A stretch of DNA of 41,173 nt from RGIG8709 sp045575975. Its GTDB lineage: Bacteria > Bacillota > Clostridia > Monoglobales > Monoglobaceae. Shown here in pieces: positions 32,589 to 41,020 of the stretch. The notes below the pieces were generated by a model. It ran no database searches, was not told where the DNA came from, and saw only the letters and a program-made list of their open reading frames with translations. The position numbers and the translations under genes are program-made. The first letter of the stretch is position 1; every line of letters starts with the position of its first letter. The stretch covers positions 1 to 41,173 of the forward strand of contig JAZNFO010000069.1 of the NCBI GenBank assembly GCA_045575975.1. Direction: 5' to 3'.

Positions 32589-33149
32589 ATGTTTTATGAA
32601 CAAATCAGGGAATATATTGAGAATAACTTATCTTTGAAAAGATACAGACATTCCGTTTCTGTTGCAGAGGAAGCAAAAAAACTTGCTGAGAAATATAATA
32701 CAAGTGTTGAAAAGGCATATTTTGCAGGGCTTGCTCATGATATGGCAAAAGAGATTGAAAAAGAAGAGGTTTTAAAACTTTTAAAAAGTTTTGGCAGAGA
32801 AGATTTGTCTGAAAGATACCCGTATTCCTTAATTCATGGGCCTGTTTCGGCGTTAATTCTTAAAAATGATTTTTTAGTTGATGATGAAGAAATCCTTGAT
32901 GCTGTATGGTATCATACAACCGGCAAAGAGAATATGTCATTATTAACAAAAATAATATATATTGCTGATTTTATTGAGCCGAACAGAATGTTTGAGGGTG
33001 TTGACGATGTCAGGAAACTCGCTTACTGCAACATTGATAAAGCTATTGTAGAGGGTGCGGGAATTGTTATTTGTAATACAGTTTCAAGAGACTTACCGCT
33101 TGATGTTGATACAGTACTCGCCAGGAATTATCTTTTAAACAGTATATAA
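32589..33149 (+). CDS. yqeK: YqeK family HD-domain Ap4A hydrolase
   Basis: HD-domain metal-dependent phosphohydrolase, 186 aa. Bacillus and Staphylococcus YqeK cleave diadenosine tetraphosphate symmetrically to ADP. Metal-site residues seen are H21 (RHSVSVAE), H50-D51 (GLAHDMAKE) and H83 (LIHGPVSA), with WYHTTG and IIYIADFIEPNR typical of the family. ATG 32589 lies seven bases after AGGGTG (32576-32581); an in-frame TTG two codons earlier is too close to that site. It follows nadD as usual. Confidence 0.93.
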   Translation: MFYEQIREYIENNLSLKRYRHSVSVAEEAKKLAEKYNTSVEKAYFAGLAHDMAKEIEKEEVLKLLKSFGREDLSERYPYSLIHGPVSALILKNDFLVDDEEILDAVWYHTTGKENMSLLTKIIYIADFIEPNRMFEGVDDVRKLAYCNIDKAIVEGAGIVICNTVSRDLPLDVDTVLARNYLLNSI

Positions 33150-33174
33150 ATTTAGTATAAGGAGTCATGTTAAA

Positions 33175-34383
33175 ATGAAAATTAAATCTCCAAAGAGATT
33201 GATTACATTTGTTGTTATTTTAACATTAATAATAAGTCTATTCTATGTTTTTGCGTCAATTAGCTCGGGTGTTAATTTTTCGTTTTTAACTAAAAATAAA
33301 ACAATAAATTCCAAGGCTCTTCAAAATTTTGTTGTTGCAGGAGTGGATGAGCTTGGACAAAGAACAGACCTTATACTATTCTGTCAGTATAACAGTATAA
33401 CCAAAGATTTTAATGTCTTGCAAATCCCAAGGGATACAAAGGTTGAAACAAAAAGATATGATAAAAAGATAAATTCGGCATATGGTACCGACAAAAAAGA
33501 AATTGCACTTTATGATGATATTGAAAATATAGTTGGAATAAGACCTGATAAATATGTTATAGTCAGCTTTAAGGCGTTTAGAGAGCTTATAGATGTTATA
33601 GGCGGAGTTGAGGTTAATGTACCTTTTATAATGAATTATCATGATCCGTATCAGCATCTTGCTATAGAGTTGTATCCGGGTCTTCAGAATCTTGATGGCA
33701 AGCATGCTGAAATGTATATGAGATTTAGAATGAACGATGACGGAACGGGATACAAAAATGGTGATATAGACCGAATTGCTGCACAAAAAGAATTTTATTC
33801 TCTTGTTGTTGATAAGGTTTTAAGTGTTAAGAATGTTTTTAAAACACATAAGCTTCTTCAGGTTATAAAAAACAATGTTAAAATGGATTTTACAGGTGAA
33901 GAAATTCTTGGATACATCGGTGAAATACCTTCTTTTAAAAAGGAAAATATTAAGATTCACACATTACCGGGGGAAGGTAAATATGTTAACGGAATTTCAT
34001 ATTTTGTTCACGATGAAGAAAAGACAAAAAGTATAATAAATCAGTATTTTTCATCTGAGAACCAAACCGTTGCATATAAAACTGTTAATCCCACAAAAAA
34101 TAAATTTATTAAAGTTGAAGTTATTAACTCAACTTCCATAGATAGAGACCTTGTTGATATATGCAAGGTGGTTAAGGATAAACTTGAAAATCACGGATTT
34201 ACGGTTATTTCCTCTTATAATTCAGATAAGGTGAAGGATAAATCACAAATTGTTGATCACAATGGGAAAAATGCATCGGATGAGGTTCTAAAAATATTTA
34301 GCGGGGTTCCTGTTATAAATGATGATGATAAATCGGCAGATGCAGATGTTACCATTTATGTTGGAAATGATTTCAGTTTTTAA
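33175..34383 (+). CDS. LytR-CpsA-Psr family wall-polymer transferase with LytR_C domain
   Basis: Membrane-anchored LCP protein, 402 aa, expected to attach polyprenyl-linked anionic polymers to peptidoglycan outside the cell. A basic start is followed by one helix (9-28). The LCP domain shows VAGVDELGQRTDLILF (R63, D65), IPRDTKV (84-90), IGGVEVNVPF and the arginine-rich MRFRMNDDGTG ... DIDRIAAQ (R183, R185, D199, R200). A C-terminal LytR_C domain (about 305-400) begins FIKVEVINST and ends ADVTIYVG. AAGGAG precedes the ATG. The ligand polymer is unknown. Confidence 0.9.
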   Translation: MKIKSPKRLITFVVILTLIISLFYVFASISSGVNFSFLTKNKTINSKALQNFVVAGVDELGQRTDLILFCQYNSITKDFNVLQIPRDTKVETKRYDKKINSAYGTDKKEIALYDDIENIVGIRPDKYVIVSFKAFRELIDVIGGVEVNVPFIMNYHDPYQHLAIELYPGLQNLDGKHAEMYMRFRMNDDGTGYKNGDIDRIAAQKEFYSLVVDKVLSVKNVFKTHKLLQVIKNNVKMDFTGEEILGYIGEIPSFKKENIKIHTLPGEGKYVNGISYFVHDEEKTKSIINQYFSSENQTVAYKTVNPTKNKFIKVEVINSTSIDRDLVDICKVVKDKLENHGFTVISSYNSDKVKDKSQIVDHNGKNASDEVLKIFSGVPVINDDDKSADADVTIYVGNDFSF

Positions 34384-34407
34384 TATAGCGTGAAAGGATT
34401 ATTGTTT

Positions 34408-34767
34408 ATGGGAATAAATAATGAAACTGTAAATAAAATAATAAAAGCACTTGATTTAAAGAAGGCAACAGACATAAATGCTCTATATGTGGGGGATATA
34501 ACAACAATAACAGATTATTTTGTTATTGCCACGGCAAATTCTAAACTTCAGGCGCAGGCGTTTTGTGACCATCTTGAAGAGGTTTTACTTAAAGATGGTA
34601 TTAAACATACTAATAAGGAAGGTTATAATGCGGCAGAGTGGATACTTCTTGGATATGAGGATGTTGTTGTTCATATATTCCTTGGAGAGGCAAGAGAATT
34701 TTATGGACTTGAATATATATGGAAAGATGCCACATTATTAGATATTTCAGATTTACTTATAGATTAA
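34408..34767 (+). CDS. rsfS: Ribosome silencing factor RsfS
   Basis: Binds ribosomal protein uL14 and blocks subunit joining when nutrients are low; 119 aa. Conserved elements are ITDYFVIATANS, AEWILLGYEDVVVHIF and REFYGLEYIWKDA. ATG 34408 lies nine bases after AAAGGA (34393-34398); an earlier in-frame GTG at 34390 precedes that site and is rejected. It sits between the LCP gene and leuS. Confidence 0.95.
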   Translation: MGINNETVNKIIKALDLKKATDINALYVGDITTITDYFVIATANSKLQAQAFCDHLEEVLLKDGIKHTNKEGYNAAEWILLGYEDVVVHIFLGEAREFYGLEYIWKDATLLDISDLLID

Positions 34768-34796
34768 TTTGATTTTAACCGAAAGGATGAATAAAT

Positions 34797-37268
34797 ATGA
34801 AGTACGATTTTAAAGCAACTGAAAGTAAATGGCAAAAAAAGTGGGAAGAAGAAAATTTATTCAGGATTACCGAAGATGAGTCAAAGCCTAAATATTACAC
34901 ACTTGAAATGTTTCCATATCCGTCAGGAAACCTACATATGGGACATGTGCGTAATTATTCAATAGGTGATGTTGTTGCAAGATATAAGTCTATGCAAGGT
35001 TATAACGTTCTTCATCCAATGGGATGGGATTCATTTGGTCTTCCTGCAGAAAATGCAGCAATTAAAAACGGTACCCCTCCTGCTGAGTGGACTTTTAAGA
35101 ACATTGACAATATGAGAGAACAGCTTAAGAGCCTTGGTTTCAGTATTGACTGGTCAAGAGAGGTTGCAACTGCTAAACCGGATTATTATAAATTTACTCA
35201 GTGGATGTTTTCAAAGCTGTATGAAAACGGACTTGCATACAAAAAGAAATCATTTGTAAACTGGTGTCCGTCTTGTAACACCGTTCTTGCTAACGAACAG
35301 GTTGTTAACGGAAAATGCGAAAGATGTAAGAGTGAGGTAACTAAAAAAGATCTCGAACAGTGGTTCTTCAAAATTACTGAATATGCCCAGAGACTTCTTG
35401 ACGATATAGATAAGCTTAAAGGCTGGCCTGATAAAGTAAAAAGTATGCAGTCAAACTGGATAGGCCGTTCAGAGGGGGCAGAGGTTAAGTTTAAAATTGA
35501 CGGAACAGATGAAGAGCTTACTGTTTATACAACACGCCCCGATACATTATTTGGTGTTTCGTATATGGTTATTGCTCCGGAACATCCGATTGTTGAAAAA
35601 CTTATTTCAGGCCGTCCTGAAGAAGAAAAATGCCGTGAATTTATAAAGAAAGTTCATGGGTTAAGTGAAATTGCAAGATCTGCAACAGATACAGAAAAAG
35701 AAGGGGTATTCACAGGTATTTATGTTGTTAATCCTATAAATGACGAGAAGGTTCCGCTTTATCTTGCTAACTATGTTTTTGTTGATTACGGAACAGGTAT
35801 TGTTATGGGAGTTCCGGCTCATGACCAGAGAGACTTTGATTTTGCAAAAAAATATGACCTTCCAATAAGAATTGTTATTCAGCCAAAAGATTTTGAACTT
35901 AAGTCTGATGAAATAACTGAATCATTTGCAGCAGAAGGTATAATGGTTAATTCAGGCAGATTTGATGGACTTTCAAATCAGGTTGCTATAAAAGAAATAA
36001 TCTCTTATCTTGAAGAAAAGAAAATAGGAAAGAGAACTGTTAATTTCAGACTCAGAGACTGGCTTATTTCCCGTCAGAGATACTGGGGAGCTCCGATTCC
36101 TGTTGTTTATTGTGAAAAGTGTGGAGAAGTTCTCGTTCCTGAAAAAGATCTCCCGGTTATGCTTCCGGAAAATGTTAAGTTTACAGGACAGGGAAAATCA
36201 CCTCTTTCGGAGTGTGAAGAATTTTTGAACACAACTTGTCCTAAGTGTGGCGGTCCTGCAAAACGAGAAGCAGATACTATGGATACCTTTGTTTGCTCTT
36301 CATGGTATTTCTTAAGATATTGTGATCCGCATAACAGTGATGTTCCATTTGATAAAGAAAAAATTGATTACTGGATGAATGTTGACCAGTATATCGGTGG
36401 TGTTGAACATGCTATTCTTCATCTTTTGTATGCAAGATTTTTCACAAAAGTTCTTTATGACTTGAAATATGTTTCATGTGAAGAACCATTTGAAAATCTT
36501 CTTACACAGGGTATGGTTTTAAAAGACGGAAGCAAGATGAGTAAATCTGTTGGTAATGTTGTCAGCCCCGATGAAATAATTGAAAAATATGGTGCTGATA
36601 CAGCTAGACTCTTTATATTATTTGCTGCTCCTCCTGAAAGAGACCTTGACTGGAATGATACTGCAGTTGAAGGTGCATACAGATTTATAAACCGTGTGTT
36701 CAGGGCAGTTGATGAATTATCCGGCTTAATTACTGATGAAAAAGTTTGTCAGGCTTCACTATCAGATGATGATAAAAAATTAAGACTTGCAATGCATTCA
36801 TCAATAAAGAAAGTTACTGATGACTTTGAACGCTTTAGCTTTAACACTGCAATCAGCAGTATAATGGAAGCAGTTAATGCTTTGTATCAGTATAAAGACG
36901 GAAAACAGACAGACGATATGAACAAAGCTTTGATAACAGAAACCATAAAAAATCTTGTTATTATGCTTTCCCCATTTGTTCCTCATGTTGCTCAGGAAAT
37001 GTGGGAAATGGTAGGTGAAAACGAACAGCTTATGAATGTTGCATGGCCCAAATATGATAAAGATGCTTTGGTTGTTTCTGAAATAGAACTTGCAGTTCAG
37101 ATAAATGGAAAAGTTAAAGATAAAGTTATGGTTCCTGCTGAAAGCACTCAGGATGAAATTAAAGATATTGTTTTAAACAGCCAGAAGGTTAAGGAACTTA
37201 TAGGGGATATGAGCGTTCTGAAATGCATTGTTGTTCCTAAAAAGCTTGTTAATATTGTTGTAAAATAA
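34797..37268 (+). CDS. leuS: Leucyl-tRNA synthetase
   Basis: Class I synthetase, 823 aa. The HIGH motif is HMGH at 47-50 (MFPYPSGNLHMGHVRNY) and KMSKS is at 580-584. A zinc-type insertion with CPSC and CERC pairs and the CP1 editing domain with TTRPDTLFG are present; a second pair of Cys motifs (CEKCG, CPKCGG) precedes DTMDTFVCSSWYF. The anticodon-binding and C-terminal domains complete it. AAAGGATGA precedes the ATG. The 29-base gap before it has no room for a T-box leader. Confidence 0.98.
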   Translation: MKYDFKATESKWQKKWEEENLFRITEDESKPKYYTLEMFPYPSGNLHMGHVRNYSIGDVVARYKSMQGYNVLHPMGWDSFGLPAENAAIKNGTPPAEWTFKNIDNMREQLKSLGFSIDWSREVATAKPDYYKFTQWMFSKLYENGLAYKKKSFVNWCPSCNTVLANEQVVNGKCERCKSEVTKKDLEQWFFKITEYAQRLLDDIDKLKGWPDKVKSMQSNWIGRSEGAEVKFKIDGTDEELTVYTTRPDTLFGVSYMVIAPEHPIVEKLISGRPEEEKCREFIKKVHGLSEIARSATDTEKEGVFTGIYVVNPINDEKVPLYLANYVFVDYGTGIVMGVPAHDQRDFDFAKKYDLPIRIVIQPKDFELKSDEITESFAAEGIMVNSGRFDGLSNQVAIKEIISYLEEKKIGKRTVNFRLRDWLISRQRYWGAPIPVVYCEKCGEVLVPEKDLPVMLPENVKFTGQGKSPLSECEEFLNTTCPKCGGPAKREADTMDTFVCSSWYFLRYCDPHNSDVPFDKEKIDYWMNVDQYIGGVEHAILHLLYARFFTKVLYDLKYVSCEEPFENLLTQGMVLKDGSKMSKSVGNVVSPDEIIEKYGADTARLFILFAAPPERDLDWNDTAVEGAYRFINRVFRAVDELSGLITDEKVCQASLSDDDKKLRLAMHSSIKKVTDDFERFSFNTAISSIMEAVNALYQYKDGKQTDDMNKALITETIKNLVIMLSPFVPHVAQEMWEMVGENEQLMNVAWPKYDKDALVVSEIELAVQINGKVKDKVMVPAESTQDEIKDIVLNSQKVKELIGDMSVLKCIVVPKKLVNIVVK

Positions 37269-37294
37269 ATTTTAAATGAAAGGTAATGATTACA

Positions 37295-38632
37295 TTGAGT
37301 AAAAATATTTCTCTTGATTACAGTAAAGCGTGTGGTTTTTTCAGTGAAGAAGAGCTTGGAAATATAAAAGCTCAGGTTAGTGCAGCTCATAATATGATTC
37401 ATAATAAAACAGGAGCAGGTTCAGACTTTTTAGGCTGGGTTGATTTGCCTGAAGATTATGATAAAGAAGAGTTTGTAAGAATAAAAAAAGCAGCTGAAAA
37501 AATAAAAAATGATTCAGATGTCCTTATTGTTATAGGAATTGGTGGGTCTTATCTTGGTGCAAAGGCTGCAATTGATTTCTTACGCGGAACATTCTATAAC
37601 ACTAATAATAAGCCTGAAATAGTTTTTGCGGGTAACAGCATTAGCCCAAACTATCTTAATGATTTAATCAAATCATTAGAGGGCAAAGATGTTAGTGTTA
37701 ATGTTATTTCAAAGTCAGGTACAACAACAGAACCTGCTGTTGCATTCAGAATTTTCAAAAGTTATCTTGAAAATAAGTATGGAAAAGAAGGGGCAGCAAA
37801 GAGAATTTATGCAACAACAGACAAAAAAAGAGGAGCTCTAAAAATGCTTGCCGATGCTGAGGGGTATGAAACTTTTGTTGTTCCCGATGATGTTGGTGGC
37901 AGATATTCTGTTTTAACTGCTGTTGGACTTTTACCTATTGCAGTTTGCGGAGCTGATATTGACCGCATTATGAAAGGTGCATATGATGCCAGAGAGCTTT
38001 ATTCTTCTGACTCTTTAGAAGATAATGACTGTTATTTATATGCAGCTATAAGAAACATACTATACAGAAAAGGTAAAACAATTGAGATGCTCGTAAACTA
38101 TGAGCCTTCACTTATGTATTTTATTGAATGGTGGAAACAGCTATACGGCGAAAGTGAAGGAAAAGACCAGAAGGGTATATTCCCTGCAGGTGCTTGCTTC
38201 TCAACAGACCTTCACTCGATGGGACAATATATTCAGGATGGTAGAAGAGATTTGTTTGAAACTGTTCTATATGTTGAAAATTCAGAATCTGATATAGTTA
38301 TTGAAGAGGAAAAAGAAAATATAGACGGTCTTAATTTCCTTGCCGGAAAAACAATGGATTTTGTAAATAAAAAGGCTTTTGAAGGAACCTTGCTTGCTCA
38401 TACTGATGGCGGAGTTCCAAATCTTATACTGAAGCTTAAAGATATGAAGGAAGAGACTTTTGGACAGATTGTTTATTTCTTTGAAAAAGCTTGTGGCATA
38501 AGTGGATATATTCTCGGAGTAAATCCGTTTAATCAGCCTGGTGTTGAAAGCTATAAGAAAAATATGTTTGCTCTTCTAGGTAAGCCTGGCTATGAAGATG
38601 AAAAAGCAAAGCTTGAAGAAAGACTTAAATAA
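37295..38632 (+). CDS. pgi: Glucose-6-phosphate isomerase
   Basis: Interconverts glucose 6-phosphate and fructose 6-phosphate; 445 aa, the short form common in Firmicutes. IGIGGSYLGAKAA (80-92), the SIS-domain SKSGTTTEP (139-147), GGRYSVLTAVGLLP and LLAHTDGGVPN are present, plus the C-terminal GVNPFNQPGVE with the catalytic-lysine region. Start is uncertain: TTG at 37295 is ten bases from AAAGGT (37279-37284), while ATG at 37286 is almost on top of that site. If the ATG is used, the protein gains three residues. It follows leuS by about 25 bases. Confidence 0.95.
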   Translation: MSKNISLDYSKACGFFSEEELGNIKAQVSAAHNMIHNKTGAGSDFLGWVDLPEDYDKEEFVRIKKAAEKIKNDSDVLIVIGIGGSYLGAKAAIDFLRGTFYNTNNKPEIVFAGNSISPNYLNDLIKSLEGKDVSVNVISKSGTTTEPAVAFRIFKSYLENKYGKEGAAKRIYATTDKKRGALKMLADAEGYETFVVPDDVGGRYSVLTAVGLLPIAVCGADIDRIMKGAYDARELYSSDSLEDNDCYLYAAIRNILYRKGKTIEMLVNYEPSLMYFIEWWKQLYGESEGKDQKGIFPAGACFSTDLHSMGQYIQDGRRDLFETVLYVENSESDIVIEEEKENIDGLNFLAGKTMDFVNKKAFEGTLLAHTDGGVPNLILKLKDMKEETFGQIVYFFEKACGISGYILGVNPFNQPGVESYKKNMFALLGKPGYEDEKAKLEERLK

Positions 38633-38653
38633 TTAAAAATTTTAAAAAAACTA

Positions 38654-38682
38654 TTGAGTATTTTAAAATTTTATGTTATTAT
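38654..38682 (+). promoter_or_regulatory. Extended -10 promoter for the small P-loop gene
   Basis: TTGAGT (38654-38659), 17 bases, TATTAT (38677-38682) preceded by TGT (38674-38676). The leader to the ATG is about 35 bases. Confidence 0.6.
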
Positions 38683-38723
38683 ATAACTGTAGATAAAAAA
38701 GACACTCAGAGGAGGTTAGTTTT

Positions 38724-39134
38724 ATGATTAAATTTACTATTGGTTTAAAAGGTACGGGCAAAACAAAAAAACTTATTGATGCAGTTAATGCTGCTATCAA
38801 AGAAGAAAAAGGTAATGTGGTTTGCATAACAGAGGGGAACCGTCTTATGCATGACATAGACCGTGATGTTCGTATGATAAATACAGAAAATTTTGATGTT
38901 GAAAATTTTGATATGTTCACAGGACTCTTATATGGAATTATGTCACAGAATTTTGATGTTACTCATATTTTTATTGATAGTTTATTCAAAAGTGTTCCGG
39001 GTGAAAAGGTTGGAAACATTGATGCTTTAATTGGAAGCCTTGAGAAACTTGAAGAAAAATTTGGGGTTTCATTTACAGTTATGGTTTCAATTGACGAAGC
39101 TGAAGCTACTGACAAAATGAAAAAATATATTTAA
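38724..39134 (+). CDS. Small P-loop protein of unknown function
   Basis: A 136-aa protein with Walker A GLKGTGKT (7-14, K13) directly after the first strand and a probable Walker B strand THIFIDSL (80-87, D85). The fold looks like a minimal P-loop NTPase, with FTVMVSID as a later strand; no signal peptide or membrane segment is seen. Between the motifs lies ITEGNRLMHDIDRDVRMINTENFDV, which has no known function to me. AGAGGAGG precedes the ATG. It has its own promoter and terminator, so it is a single-gene unit. I recognise no characterised family. Confidence 0.8.
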   Translation: MIKFTIGLKGTGKTKKLIDAVNAAIKEEKGNVVCITEGNRLMHDIDRDVRMINTENFDVENFDMFTGLLYGIMSQNFDVTHIFIDSLFKSVPGEKVGNIDALIGSLEKLEEKFGVSFTVMVSIDEAEATDKMKKYI

Positions 39135-39165
39135 TTAGCTTCTTTGTCGGTTTAATTAAAATTAT

Positions 39166-39190
39166 AAGGGGAAGCTTTTTGCTTCCCCTT
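39166..39190 (+). terminator. Terminator of the small P-loop gene
   Basis: A perfect 10-bp G/C-rich stem (39166-39175 with 39181-39190) with TTTTT loop. The T tract after it is short and broken by A residues. It lies 31 bases after the stop and 27 bases before thrC. Confidence 0.7.
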
Positions 39191-39217
39191 TAACAATTAT
39201 TTTAAAGGTGAGTGAAA

Positions 39218-40714
39218 ATGAATTATATCAGTACGCGAAATAATCAAATAAAGGTTTTATCAAGTGTTGCGATTAAAAAAGGAATATCAGATGAAGGCGG
39301 GCTTTTTGTTCCTTCTGAAATTCCGGAGATTACTATGGATGATATAAAAAATTTGGCAACATGTGACTATGTTGAAAGAGCAACCTTTATTTTGGGGAAA
39401 TACTTATCGGATTTTTCTGTTGACGAGGTAAAAGATTGTTCTAAAAATGCATATAGCACAGAAAAATTTGGTTCATCAAACCCTGCACCGGTTAAAAAAT
39501 TGAATGACAATACATATGTGCTGGAATTATGGCACGGACCAACTTGTGCTTTCAAAGATATGGCTTTGCAGATTTTGCCTTATCTTCTTACTTATTCAAT
39601 TAAGAAAACCGGCGAGAAAAAGAATGTTGTTATTTTGGTTGCAACATCCGGTGATACAGGAAAAGCAGCGTTAGAAGGGTTTAAGGATGTTCCTGGAACA
39701 AAAATCTCTGTTTTTTACCCAAGTGATGGCGTAAGTGATATACAGAAATTACAAATGATTACCCAGTCAGGCAACAATGTTAATGTTGTGGGTATTCAGG
39801 GAAACTTTGATGATGCACAGAATGGTGTTAAGGCAATATTTACTGATGATTCTGTTAAAGAAAAGCTTTTTCAAGATGGATATGTATTCTCTTCTGCAAA
39901 TTCGATTAACTGGGGAAGACTTGTTCCACAGATTGTTTATTATTTTTCAGCATATTGTGAAATGCTCAAAAATAATGAAATTTCTGCGGGAGATAAGATT
40001 AACATATGTGTTCCAACAGGAAACTTTGGTAATATCTTAGCTGCTTATTATGCTAAGAAAATGGGGCTTCCGGTAAATAAGCTTATTTGTGCATCAAACA
40101 GCAATAATGTTTTATCTGAATTTATAAAGACAGGTGAATATGATAAAAACCGTGAATTCTATACAACAGTTTCACCGTCTATGGATATTTTAATTTCAAG
40201 TAATCTTGAAAGACTTTTATTTGACCTCACAGGTAACGATTCTGATAAAGTTTCGTCCTGGATGAATAGTTTGAAAAATGAAGGTTATTATAAGGTTGAT
40301 GAAAGTATAAAAGAAAAAATCAATGAGTTGTTCTGGGGAGGATATTGTGATGATAAACTTACTAAAGAGCAAATTTTAAGTGTTTTTGAAAAGTATGATT
40401 ACACAATTGACACTCACACAGCTGTTGCTATAGATGTTTATAACCAGTATGTTAAAGAAACAAAAGATACAACTAAAACTGTTATTGCATCAACTGCAAG
40501 TCCTTTTAAATTTAACCAGAGTGTTTTATCTGCACTTGGCAAAGAAAATAAAATCTGTGATTTGGATGATTTTGAATTACTAAATCTATTGTCTCAGGTT
40601 TCGGGCATGGAAATTCCCGAGAGTCTTGAAAGACTTAAAAACAGCGAGAAGAGATTTGAATCTGTTGTTAAAAAAGATGAAATGATAGATGCGGTTCTAG
40701 AATTTTTAAAATAA
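39218..40714 (+). CDS. thrC: Threonine synthase
   Basis: PLP enzyme converting O-phosphohomoserine to threonine, 498 aa. The PLP lysine is K113 in HGPTCAFKDMALQIL. ATSGDTGKAALEGF, VVGIQGNFDDAQ and the phosphate-binding PTGNFGNILAAYYA are typical of the long ThrC class. The N-terminus reads NYISTRNN. ATG 39218 lies six bases after AAAGGTGA; an in-frame GTG at 39212 is too close to it. No threonine-biosynthesis neighbours are present and no leader peptide or T-box was seen in the short gap. Confidence 0.96.
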   Translation: MNYISTRNNQIKVLSSVAIKKGISDEGGLFVPSEIPEITMDDIKNLATCDYVERATFILGKYLSDFSVDEVKDCSKNAYSTEKFGSSNPAPVKKLNDNTYVLELWHGPTCAFKDMALQILPYLLTYSIKKTGEKKNVVILVATSGDTGKAALEGFKDVPGTKISVFYPSDGVSDIQKLQMITQSGNNVNVVGIQGNFDDAQNGVKAIFTDDSVKEKLFQDGYVFSSANSINWGRLVPQIVYYFSAYCEMLKNNEISAGDKINICVPTGNFGNILAAYYAKKMGLPVNKLICASNSNNVLSEFIKTGEYDKNREFYTTVSPSMDILISSNLERLLFDLTGNDSDKVSSWMNSLKNEGYYKVDESIKEKINELFWGGYCDDKLTKEQILSVFEKYDYTIDTHTAVAIDVYNQYVKETKDTTKTVIASTASPFKFNQSVLSALGKENKICDLDDFELLNLLSQVSGMEIPESLERLKNSEKRFESVVKKDEMIDAVLEFLK

Positions 40715-40718
40715 AATT

Positions 40719-40745
40719 AAAAGGGCAGATTATATCCGCCCTTTT
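40719..40745. terminator. Bidirectional terminator between thrC and the DUF1540 gene
   Basis: An 8-bp stem (40719-40726 with 40738-40745) ends in four A and four T residues, with an inner 3-bp GAT/ATC extension beyond an A-C mismatch. It lies between convergent genes and can serve both strands. Confidence 0.75.
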
Positions 40746-40762
40746 ATCCATATAAATTTTAT

Positions 40763-40927
40763 TTAGTTGCAGCAGTTGTTTGGAACAAAAGTCTGACATT
40801 CTGTATCGCAGGATGTCTTTGAATCTTTCCCGTTTACAACAATATATTCTGCAGTACATTTGTTTCCTGCAGTATGGTGTTTACATTCTTCAACTGTGCA
40901 ATCTACACCTTTTAATATTTCTGGCAT
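40763..40927 (-). CDS. DUF1540 cysteine-rich small protein
   Basis: A 54-aa protein starting MPEILKGVDCTVEECKHH, encoded on the minus strand opposite thrC. Cysteines at 10, 15, 24, 40, 44, 52 and 53 with H17-H18 match the spacing of DUF1540 domains, which are frequent in clostridia and spore formers and probably bind metal. Function is unknown. The ATG has AAAGGAG at eight bases. Its stop lies 18 bases from the shared terminator. A TTGACA is upstream, but no -10 box stands at proper spacing. Confidence 0.82.
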   Translation of the reverse strand: MPEILKGVDCTVEECKHHTAGNKCTAEYIVVNGKDSKTSCDTECQTFVPNNCCN

Positions 40928-41020
40928 AATAAAATCTCCTTTATATGATTTTAAAGCTTTCGCTTTTAATTTTATTATGTCAATGTTTTAATAAATTATT
41001 CGCTGATGGGGGGAGAAAAT

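Noticed and set aside
34768..34796. T-box leader for leuS
   Set aside because: The gap is 29 bases, far too short for a T-box, and no T-box sequence is seen in the preceding genes' ends.
39135..39217. T-box or threonine attenuator before thrC
   Set aside because: The hairpin there sits right after the P-loop gene and no leader peptide or T-box consensus is present.
40955..40983. Promoter for the DUF1540 gene using TTGACA on the minus strand (40978-40983)
   Set aside because: The hexamer 17 bases downstream is AAAGCT; the nearest TAAAAT is 24 bases away, too far for a normal promoter.
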